From IMG/VR virus record IMGVR_UViG_3300027896_000111, positions 1-38,111 of that record: a DNA stretch of 38,111 nt. One strand, written 5' to 3'. The first letter of the stretch is position 1, and each line of letters opens with the position of its first letter. This DNA is from a virus. The notes beneath the pieces are model-generated. The model worked only from the letters and a program-made list of their open reading frames with translations, was not told where the DNA came from and made no database searches. Positions 21,711 to 29,772 of this stretch are shown here, piece by piece. The position numbers and the translations under genes were made by a program.

Positions 21711-24700
21711 ATGTCGATAATAGGCGTAACAGAATGGGGAACACCAAGCGATAAGACGAGGTATCCAACGCTGAGAGATTTTTTTGATTCTCTTGTCGAA
21801 GGTGATGGAATTAATCTTTTGGAGAATTTCGGTGCTGGTATGCCGTTGGATTATCAGGGTGACAAGGTTTATGTATTCGATAAGCATGGTCCTGTTTCTG
21901 GTTTAGAGTCACTGTTCGTTACCAATGCTTTGTGTGATATTCTTTCTACTAACAAGGCAAAGATTTTTAATCCAATTAATTTTCAGTTTTACAATGGAAT
22001 GAAGATTATTATTGGAGTTGGCGATCCTTCTAATAGTGGAATATATGAAATTACTGCGGTTGATGATAAAATTTTTGCTGTTTATATAAGTTCGGTTGTT
22101 GAGTCTGGAACAATAGACCTTGATAATAGTGATCCTGCAAAGCCAAGTTATGTAAAGATAGCAATTGACAATTATGATAAGATTTATAATGGAAGTTCTT
22201 TCTCTGGAAGTTTAGTAATAGATTGTTCTGCAAATTCCCCTGTTCCTGCTACTCTTGCAACTATAGCTCATAGGATAAGTTTGAAACTTGAATATATTCA
22301 TCCTGATTTGAAAGATATTTGTTTTGTTGATGGTGATAGGTTAAGGATAAATGGTGTTGATACTTCTGGTAATGGGAAAATAAAGTTTGAGACACCTGCT
22401 GGTGAAGTTGATGATGTGAGTGCGACAACTACGAAATTTAAAACTGATTTGACTGGGTATGGTGATGGATACCTTGAGAACATGTACATCATTATTGACA
22501 CGCAGAAGGTTAAAATAACGGATTACACGTCTTTAACTGGTGAGTTGACAGTTACTCCTGCGCTTATTTCTGCGCCTGCTAATGGAACTTATTTTGAGTT
22601 TGCTGGAAATGCGACAGAGGTTTTGTTTGGGATAACCGTAAAGAGTTTTCCTCAATTATTGGCTCCTTATGTAAATGATGCGAGTGCAACAACCAGTGTG
22701 TTTAAGACGAGTTTGACTGGGTATGGGGATGATTATTTTAATGGTTTAGACATAGTGATTAATACACAGCAAGTGCAGATAACGGATTATGTTTCGTTGA
22801 CTGGTGAACTGACAGTGACACCGGCATTGTCTGCTTCTCCGATAAATGGTACGGATTTTGTTTTTATTGGAAGTGCTGGAACGACTGATTTACCAAAGAC
22901 GATAACAAGTGAATTGGTAGCTACTCTTGATCGTGAGATGTCGGCTGCGTTGAATGGTCAGAAAGCGTATGTTTTATATCCAAGGCTTCTTGAGGTGAAT
23001 GATGTTGCCGCAATAAGAGAGAATTTGAGAAATACGGTTTCTCTTGCAAGAACTAAATATGCTGGAAGGGATTTTAACACGTATGTTGATGAGGCATTGT
23101 CATATTTAAGATTTTACTATGGGGATAAGTTTAATAATTTTTATGCCAGTGATTATGGCATAATGCTTATTGAGGCTATGGCATTCATGCTTGATACGAT
23201 GAGTTTCTATTTGTCGTTTAAGGCGGGAGAAAATTATTTCGATACTTTGAGGTTGGATGCAAGTGCTGCAAAAATAGCAAGACAGAATGGTTATAAGGCA
23301 AAAGGTGCTGTGGCGGCAGTAGCGAATATTACCATTGGTATAACACGACTTTCAAGTACGCCGGTTTCTTTTTATATAGGCAAGGGTTCTGTTTTTAGTT
23401 TTGGGGGTAAAGTTTTTAGTCTTGCAAATGATGTGTTTGTTGATGGAAGATCGTGGACTACTCCGTCAGTTGCTCTTGAAGCTGTATGCTTTGAGGGAGA
23501 GTTATTGTCGCTTGATAAGGTTGGAACTGGTAACGCGAATCAGAAGATAAATATAATTGTAACTGAGGGGAAGTTTCTAGCATCGAATTATCCCGGTGAA
23601 ACAGATCCGAATGGTGTGAAATTAATAGAAACACTTGTTGCCGGGAGTGAGTATGCATACGTTGAATTTTTGAGTTTTGATGAAAGTTTGCAAGATGCTT
23701 TTGAGATAGAGTTTAATAATGATCCACCGTATATTCTTTTTGGAGATGGTGTTGCCGGTACGATTCCACCGGACGGTGCTTTGATTAATGTGGAGTATGC
23801 GATAACCTCTGGGCTTGATGGTAATGCATCTATAGAATCTGAGGTTACTGGTTTTGATTCGATAATTGTTAAGAATACGGGTAGAGATGTTGCGAGTGAT
23901 GATTATAGAACAGATGTGTATAGCGGTTATTCGATTGATAATATTGTAATAACTGCAACGTCACCTGCAACTGGAGGTGCGAATCCTGAGACTGTTGATG
24001 AGATTAAGGTAAATGCTCCTGCGTCTTTTGCAACAGCAAGAAGGGCAGTAACACCAGATGATTATGTTTATTTCATAAGTAGATATAGTTCTTCGATAAA
24101 AGGGGCTGCAATTCCCAATCATGGTTTAGAAGATAATGGTGAGATTGAGCAACAGATAAATAATGTTTTTGGTAGTATGCAGACTGCTTTGCTTAATGTT
24201 TCTGGTTTATCTGAGAGCCAGAAGACAAAGATTATAGATGCTTTGAATAGCGGTGAACTGAGTATGATGAATGGTCTTAGTCCGATAGTGTCCGAGGATG
24301 GAAAGGTCAACCATGTACTTGTTTACATAGTTGCCCTTGCGAGTGACGGAAGTTACATTTCACCGGCAGATGCGACATTGGATGGATTGAAGGCTTATTT
24401 GACGACAAAGAAGATGGTGACTACTTCTTTAACGGTAAGGGATGGGATAGAGTTTGTAATAAGCGTAGATGCGTTGATAGGTATAAAAGTAAAGCCATTC
24501 TATAATACCGATGAGGTAAGAAGCAAGGCAGAAGATGAAGTTAGAACGCTGATGAAAGGCAAGAATTTTGGTGATGATTTGTTCCTTTCTGTGTGTGAAG
24601 AAAAAGTGCAATCAGTTGCGGGAACCAAGTATTGTCATATAGACCTTATTCCGTTTAGGACAACGAAATTGGGTGGGGTTGGAAATTTGAATGATCCGAA

Positions 24701-26480
24701 TGATAATGTAATTAATGGTGATGGTAGTTGGTATGATGTTTATGCTGGTGGGTCGAAGGGTTTCAAGTTGTCAAGCGATATGGTTGATTTTGTTGAAGTT
24801 ATTTGTGTTGGAATGGCCGGATATGGTGATGGGTTTTGGAATGGTTGCAAGATAACTGTTGTTGAAACAGGGGATATTGGAATAGTAGAAGAGTATAGTT
24901 CTTTTGGGGGTGTTTTTACTGTCTATGGGTTTACTGGTGGGCCATACTTGATTAGCGATAGGTACACTTTTTTGTTGTCTAAGCAGTATAACTTTATGAG
25001 AATAAAGAATACTTTGAATAGTGGGTTTTATGAGATTGGTGCTGTAAGAAAAATTTTAAGTGATTTGGAGAAGACAGAGGTGGAGCTTGGTGTTTCAACT
25101 TCTGTTATTGCGGTCGGAACGGAGCCGAAGAGGATTTTATATACAGGACTTGGTGCGCTTGGATATAATAATGATTTTTGGAATAGTGCGAAGTTGAAGT
25201 TTACGCCTGTTTATGGAAGTGTAAGTAGAAAGAATGGTGGGCCAGAATATAGAGTTATTGATACTTATAATGCTGCTCTTGGTACAGTAATTCTTCCTTC
25301 TGGAAACCAGTTAATTATTGATTCTGCGAGTACGGATGGAATATTTGTTTCAACGGTTTTGTCGAAAAGGCAGTTTCTTGGGCATATACTTCAGTATCCA
25401 AGTGAAGGCATAAACATGGAGTGCGTTCTTGGTGGAGTTGTTGATGTGTCAGAAAGACTTGGAGCACTTGGGAATGCTACAAATAGTACGACAATAGTTT
25501 TTGTTGGAAGTACGAAGCCTAAAGATTGGTATGTTGATGGAGATTATTTATTTATAAAGCATACGGATGCAAGTGGTAATTATGGGATTTACAGAATTGA
25601 TTCGGTTGAAGCAGATACTCCGAATGCAGGAGATACAACGATAATACTTGTTGATGACTTACTTGGTTCTTCTGGTGGTAGTATTTATGTTTCAGTATGC
25701 TATTTGAGAATGCATGATACGGATGCTTTAAAAGTAGCAAAGTTAGAAGGGTATGGTGCAGTTGATGATTTGAATACTGATGAAGTTAAGGGAAATCCAG
25801 ATTGGTTTGCATTTTACAATGAAAATTTACCTGAAGATATTCTGATTCCTGTTGATGGACTTGGCGTTGCTCTTTATAATGATCTTCCTGTTAAAAAGTA
25901 TACTTTCCAAGGGTCTGCAAATTGGAAAAAGATTTTTGACGATAGACCGATAGGGCAGACATTTAATGTAAAGGTTTTAGCGGATAATGGTTCTGTTTTG
26001 TCGAAGATTTATAGAATAAGGCAGGATAGTCTTGGAAATTATATGGTTTATAGCCATGTTGCTTCTGGAACTACTTACACAAGAATAGAAGTTGATAAGA
26101 TGTGGAATGATTTGACGAGTTCTTGGGATGACATAGGTACACAATTTAGTAATCAGTCAAATGTTGCGGTGTCGTATCATAGTTTTGGGTATCCGTACAA
26201 GTTATTGATAACAGATGGTGTAAACATTGGAAGATATGATGTTTTATCTGTTACAATGAAAGAGGGCGGTGGAAGTACGATTGTTAAGTTAAAGAATGAA
26301 TTGATAGGATTGGATGCTGACGGTTCTGCTTTGAGTGATATGTCGTGCTGTTTTATGAGGCAGAGTGATGAGGACAAAGATGGAGATGGAAATGTAATAG
26401 CTGAAAATCCAGAAAACAGTAAGTTTGAGATAATAAGCATGGGTAGTGTTTCGTCTTACCTGATAACAAAGGAAACGTAA
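21711..26480 (+). CDS. Baseplate wedge protein, gp6/gpJ-like, with extra repeat domains
   Basis: This 1589-residue protein is preceded by AAGAGGAA. The core at about residues 420-950 is a baseplate J/gp6 protein: FYASDYGIMLIEAMAFMLDTMSFYL, KIARQNGYKAKGAVAA, PYILFGDGVAGTIPP, and ATGGANPETVDEIKVNAPASF...RRAVTPDDY. It dimerises with gp53/gp7-type partners to form the iris of the baseplate. It is far longer than gpJ (about 300) and T4 gp6 (660). The N-terminal part carries two near-identical 66-residue beta repeats; the C-terminal 600 residues carry more divergent 'GYGDGFWNG'-like units and other beta domains, perhaps external decorations or fibre attachment points. The stop is followed at once by the next start. 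Confidence 0.85.
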   Translation: MSIIGVTEWGTPSDKTRYPTLRDFFDSLVEGDGINLLENFGAGMPLDYQGDKVYVFDKHGPVSGLESLFVTNALCDILSTNKAKIFNPINFQFYNGMKIIIGVGDPSNSGIYEITAVDDKIFAVYISSVVESGTIDLDNSDPAKPSYVKIAIDNYDKIYNGSSFSGSLVIDCSANSPVPATLATIAHRISLKLEYIHPDLKDICFVDGDRLRINGVDTSGNGKIKFETPAGEVDDVSATTTKFKTDLTGYGDGYLENMYIIIDTQKVKITDYTSLTGELTVTPALISAPANGTYFEFAGNATEVLFGITVKSFPQLLAPYVNDASATTSVFKTSLTGYGDDYFNGLDIVINTQQVQITDYVSLTGELTVTPALSASPINGTDFVFIGSAGTTDLPKTITSELVATLDREMSAALNGQKAYVLYPRLLEVNDVAAIRENLRNTVSLARTKYAGRDFNTYVDEALSYLRFYYGDKFNNFYASDYGIMLIEAMAFMLDTMSFYLSFKAGENYFDTLRLDASAAKIARQNGYKAKGAVAAVANITIGITRLSSTPVSFYIGKGSVFSFGGKVFSLANDVFVDGRSWTTPSVALEAVCFEGELLSLDKVGTGNANQKINIIVTEGKFLASNYPGETDPNGVKLIETLVAGSEYAYVEFLSFDESLQDAFEIEFNNDPPYILFGDGVAGTIPPDGALINVEYAITSGLDGNASIESEVTGFDSIIVKNTGRDVASDDYRTDVYSGYSIDNIVITATSPATGGANPETVDEIKVNAPASFATARRAVTPDDYVYFISRYSSSIKGAAIPNHGLEDNGEIEQQINNVFGSMQTALLNVSGLSESQKTKIIDALNSGELSMMNGLSPIVSEDGKVNHVLVYIVALASDGSYISPADATLDGLKAYLTTKKMVTTSLTVRDGIEFVISVDALIGIKVKPFYNTDEVRSKAEDEVRTLMKGKNFGDDLFLSVCEEKVQSVAGTKYCHIDLIPFRTTKLGGVGNLNDPNDNVINGDGSWYDVYAGGSKGFKLSSDMVDFVEVICVGMAGYGDGFWNGCKITVVETGDIGIVEEYSSFGGVFTVYGFTGGPYLISDRYTFLLSKQYNFMRIKNTLNSGFYEIGAVRKILSDLEKTEVELGVSTSVIAVGTEPKRILYTGLGALGYNNDFWNSAKLKFTPVYGSVSRKNGGPEYRVIDTYNAALGTVILPSGNQLIIDSASTDGIFVSTVLSKRQFLGHILQYPSEGINMECVLGGVVDVSERLGALGNATNSTTIVFVGSTKPKDWYVDGDYLFIKHTDASGNYGIYRIDSVEADTPNAGDTTIILVDDLLGSSGGSIYVSVCYLRMHDTDALKVAKLEGYGAVDDLNTDEVKGNPDWFAFYNENLPEDILIPVDGLGVALYNDLPVKKYTFQGSANWKKIFDDRPIGQTFNVKVLADNGSVLSKIYRIRQDSLGNYMVYSHVASGTTYTRIEVDKMWNDLTSSWDDIGTQFSNQSNVAVSYHSFGYPYKLLITDGVNIGRYDVLSVTMKEGGGSTIVKLKNELIGLDADGSALSDMSCCFMRQSDEDKDGDGNVIAENPENSKFEIISMGSVSSYLITKET
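22408..22610 (+). repeat. Tandem domain repeat, copy 1 (inside gp6-like gene)
   Basis: It encodes DDVSATTTKFKTDLTGYGDG followed by a matching TDYTSLTGELTVTPAL section. Copy 2 is at 22672-22874. Both DNA and protein are clearly similar, with the same ending NGTxFxFxG. Confidence 0.75.
22672..22874 (+). repeat. Tandem domain repeat, copy 2 (inside gp6-like gene)
   Basis: It encodes NDASATTSVFKTSLTGYGDD then TDYVSLTGELTVTPAL, matching copy 1 with an 88-residue period. More divergent units occur near 24830-24980 and 25140-25230. Confidence 0.75.
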
Positions 26481-26482
26481 TA

Positions 26483-27940
26483 ATGTCTTTGTATGTAGCA
26501 AGAATAGAGGAAACTAAGCGTAGGTTATATGACCTAGTTCCTGCTTATTATAGAAACAATGATACTGGTGAGATCATGAAGGGCTTTATCTATGCTATGG
26601 CAAGAGTGCTGGAAGGCCCAAGAAACCTCACAGAGAACTTTGAGTCAGTGATAGACCCTCGAAGGATGAGGATTGATCTATTGGAGTTTTACGCAAGAAA
26701 TTATGGGTTTGAAATAGATAGAGAGGATTTGCTTAAGCAGAGAGCGTTTGTTGATTTGGCAGCGCAGTATGCAGATATTAAAGGAACATTTGATTCGATT
26801 AAGTCTTTGATGAGAAGTTATGGTTTTAAGTCTGATATAGTAGAGCTTTATTTCACGAAATTGCTTTATGGTGCAAAGTCTGATGGTGATATTAAGTTGA
26901 CTGCTGGTTCTACAAGGATAAAGCAGGAAAGAATATACATACCTGAGATAATAGAGATTGGTAATACAGCAAAAAGGACTTTTTATATAAATCCTAACGG
27001 ATCGAATGAGTCTCCGTATGATACATTTGCTAAAGGTGCTTTGAATTTTTTTGAGTTATTTTATGGCGGGATATTTCCTGCTTCTCCGAGAGTTGATTTT
27101 GGTAAGTGGAATATAGTCGAGGTTGGAGGGGCAAGTATTTCGGAGTTGTTTGATCCCACTGATTTTGGTGGTCTTCCTGCTGATAGTCATATTGAGTTTC
27201 CAAAAGATATGATTATCAAGATGTATTCTGGGAATGTTGACAAGCCAATAATTACGATGCGTAGGGCATTATTTTATAGAATGAATGGCGGGGTATTTAA
27301 TGATATTGTAATGATTAAGGATATGTCAAGTGCTCCACCGAATTCAACGTCTTTGATGATAGCAGATACTTCTGAAGAAGAATTTACGAATATTGAGAGA
27401 TGTTCTTTCAGATATGAAAATGTTGATTTTGGATCAGATGCGTCTTTGTATATAGCGAATAAAAAAGCGATGATTACCAACAATACGTTTATTGGAAGTG
27501 GTTCTGGTTTTATGCGATTGTGGAATACAAAGAATGCAATTGTAGCCAATAATAGCATGTATGATTTTTCGAGTAAGGTTGCAAATTCTGATGGGATATT
27601 GATATTTAATGATCCGGGAGCAAAGATTTTTAATAATATAATTCAAGGAATTGGTTATGGTAGAGGGTTGACAATGTTAGGTGTTCAATGCATTGCCGAC
27701 TATAATTGTTTTTATAATGTGGGAAGTAAATATGGCGGCCTCGCTGTTGCTGGTGGGAATGATATTGAGGCTAATCCATTGTTTAATGATCCATCTGGTT
27801 TTGATTTAACATTACAAGATGGGAGTCCGTGTATTGATGTTGGTGCTGGTTATGGTATTTATAAAGAGTCTCCGTTGATTGATTATAATGGTGTTGTAAG
27901 ACCGATCAACATAACTGATATTGGGGCGTTTGAAAGGTAG
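26483..27940 (+). CDS. Tail protein I-like baseplate protein with beta-helix module
   Basis: This 485-residue protein starts two bases after the previous stop. Residues 1-150 (RRLYDLVPAYYRNND, MARVLEGPRN, RIDLLEFYARNYGFEID, YADIKGTFDSIKSLMRSYG) fit the P2 gpI/tail protein I family that links gpJ-like proteins to fibres. From about residue 166 (FYINPNGSNESPYDT) to the end lies a right-handed beta-helix module with repeated N-N-x(F/I) rungs (ITNNTFIGSGSG, IVANNSMYD, KIFNNIIQGIG) and the closing SPCIDVGAG...DIGAFER. Such modules are common in surface glycan-binding or degrading proteins. The same module occurs in the next genes. Confidence 0.8.
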   Translation: MSLYVARIEETKRRLYDLVPAYYRNNDTGEIMKGFIYAMARVLEGPRNLTENFESVIDPRRMRIDLLEFYARNYGFEIDREDLLKQRAFVDLAAQYADIKGTFDSIKSLMRSYGFKSDIVELYFTKLLYGAKSDGDIKLTAGSTRIKQERIYIPEIIEIGNTAKRTFYINPNGSNESPYDTFAKGALNFFELFYGGIFPASPRVDFGKWNIVEVGGASISELFDPTDFGGLPADSHIEFPKDMIIKMYSGNVDKPIITMRRALFYRMNGGVFNDIVMIKDMSSAPPNSTSLMIADTSEEEFTNIERCSFRYENVDFGSDASLYIANKKAMITNNTFIGSGSGFMRLWNTKNAIVANNSMYDFSSKVANSDGILIFNDPGAKIFNNIIQGIGYGRGLTMLGVQCIADYNCFYNVGSKYGGLAVAGGNDIEANPLFNDPSGFDLTLQDGSPCIDVGAGYGIYKESPLIDYNGVVRPINITDIGAFER

Positions 27941-27945
27941 TTTAA

Positions 27946-29772
27946 ATGTCTTATACTACACTTGGTTCGGTTCAAAATGGCACTGGTGGGTGTGTTGCCA
28001 ATAATGCCACTGGTAGGGTTTTTACATTGGGTAATTATGCCTATTGGACATGTGTTGATGTTTCAGGAAAGCCAGCTATTCAGATTTGGAGAATTTCTAA
28101 TCCAGCAATTCCTGTTTTTTTGTCTCATATTGTAATTGGTGATAGTGGGTATATAGGCAATGCCATTAACGACCTTTTTGTTGTTGGCAACTCTCTTTAT
28201 GTGACTATTGAGGTTGCCAATGGGGGTGTAGGTGGTGCTTTTGGTGCTTTTGTCATAATTGATGTTAGCAGCAAAACAAGTCCTTCGGTTGTTGCTATAT
28301 ACACAAGTGCAAGCATGGGAGGAACAATAACTGGTTTAGACAACCCCACCTGTTTAAAAGTTAAGGGTAGCTACGCTTATATTGGATGTTATACTGGTAG
28401 ATTGCTAATTTTAGATATTTCTAATCCATTAAGTGTTTATGTTAAGGGGTACTTTGATTGCAACCCTAATATTGTGGGATCGTGCTTCTATCAGACCAAT
28501 TACATAATACTCTGTACAATGGGAACTGGATTTATTGAGATAATTAACATTTCTAATCCAGCCGCACCTTTTAGAGATGGTCAACATGCCCCTGGTTATT
28601 ATGACAGGTGGGCAAGTAATTTTAGATGCTGTTTCTCGATGGGAACATTCCTTTATGGGGTATGTAATTGGGTATATGGCGGGAGGGTTTTATGGGGCTT
28701 GGATATATCAGATATTCATAATATACCTGCATTATCAGGGGCGGTAACCTCTGGTGGAAATCCTTCGTGCTCTATTTATTCTGTAGGTGATAATGTTCTT
28801 GGTAATATTTTCTATGTTATTGGTTGGAGTGATACAGAAGCAAGTGATATAATAACTAACATCAATGGTGGGTATGGATATTTAAACCATAATACGATAA
28901 TTCCGATTTTTTCAGGTGTTGGGACTGATATAAAATATAATAGCCATGATTTTATGGTTTTTTTGATGAGTAATGGCATTATGCTTTATGGAAATCCTGT
29001 TTCCCCATCATTAACTGTTAGCTATAATGGTAATGGAAGTATGGGAGGCGTGACACCTGATCCTGTTAGTTATTATGGCGGTGAGACTATTACGGTATCG
29101 GGTAATACTGGTTCTTTGACTAGGACTGGATATTCGTTTAATGATTGGAATACCGCTGCTGATGGTTCTGGTGATAGTTATAGTGGTGGGGATACCTTTA
29201 TTTTAGGAGATTCTAGTGTAGTTTTGTATGCACAGTGGGTAAGACTGCCTTCGATCTTGTATGTGAATGCTTCAGGTTCAAGTACATATCCCTACGATAC
29301 GCCGGAGAAAGGTGCGACAAATTTTGGTGAATTGATTGAAGGCATTGGTCTTTCTGATGGTGATATAGTCAATGTAGTTAATGATGGTATTATAGATAAT
29401 TCTAATTTTGACGAGATAATAGTTAATGCTGCTGTTACCATACAATCGTATTCTGGGAATGATAGTAAACCAACTATTAAGGTTAAAAATGATTCTGGAC
29501 TTTTCCTAGTGACAAATGCAGTTTCGTCTTATTTTGGAAAATTGAAAATGATAAAAGATGGTCCCTATTCAACAGGTAATTTTATAAATTTTGTCAATGG
29601 TGTCGAGGACAGTGCTGTTGTTTTTGAATGTGAAACAGGATATAGTGATTCGACTGGTTGTTCTGATGTATCTGTATATGTTGCCGGATCGACTTTTAGT
29701 ACCTTGCTTGATATTAGGGGTAATAGTTTCAAGACATTCAGGGGTATTGTTATAGAAGGGGCACCCGCTTAA
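27946..29772 (+). CDS. Adhesin-like tail protein, propeller + Listeria-Bacteroides repeat + truncated beta-helix
   Basis: This 608-residue protein has three parts. Residues about 25-330 contain LVIVD-type propeller repeats (IQIWRISNPAIPVFLSH, LLILDISNPLSVYVKGYF, IEIINISNPAAPF). Residues about 355-430 form a Listeria-Bacteroides (InlB B/Flg_new) repeat: VSYNGNGSMGG...GYSFNDWNTAADGSG...VVLYAQW. From about 437 (LYVNASGSSTYPYDT) starts a beta-helix module that is complete in the preceding gene but here stops at TAA 29770-29772, partway through the rungs. The next gene starts at the following base in the same frame and holds the rest of the module. Likely receptor-binding or glycan-binding tail protein. 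Confidence 0.75.
   Translation: MSYTTLGSVQNGTGGCVANNATGRVFTLGNYAYWTCVDVSGKPAIQIWRISNPAIPVFLSHIVIGDSGYIGNAINDLFVVGNSLYVTIEVANGGVGGAFGAFVIIDVSSKTSPSVVAIYTSASMGGTITGLDNPTCLKVKGSYAYIGCYTGRLLILDISNPLSVYVKGYFDCNPNIVGSCFYQTNYIILCTMGTGFIEIINISNPAAPFRDGQHAPGYYDRWASNFRCCFSMGTFLYGVCNWVYGGRVLWGLDISDIHNIPALSGAVTSGGNPSCSIYSVGDNVLGNIFYVIGWSDTEASDIITNINGGYGYLNHNTIIPIFSGVGTDIKYNSHDFMVFLMSNGIMLYGNPVSPSLTVSYNGNGSMGGVTPDPVSYYGGETITVSGNTGSLTRTGYSFNDWNTAADGSGDSYSGGDTFILGDSSVVLYAQWVRLPSILYVNASGSSTYPYDTPEKGATNFGELIEGIGLSDGDIVNVVNDGIIDNSNFDEIIVNAAVTIQSYSGNDSKPTIKVKNDSGLFLVTNAVSSYFGKLKMIKDGPYSTGNFINFVNGVEDSAVVFECETGYSDSTGCSDVSVYVAGSTFSTLLDIRGNSFKTFRGIVIEGAPA

Noticed and set aside
29770-29772. Genome-wide recoding of TAA as a sense codon
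   Set aside because: Many confidently identified genes here (sheath, tube, gp25-like, fibre) end properly at TAA, and TAG and TGA are also used as stops.
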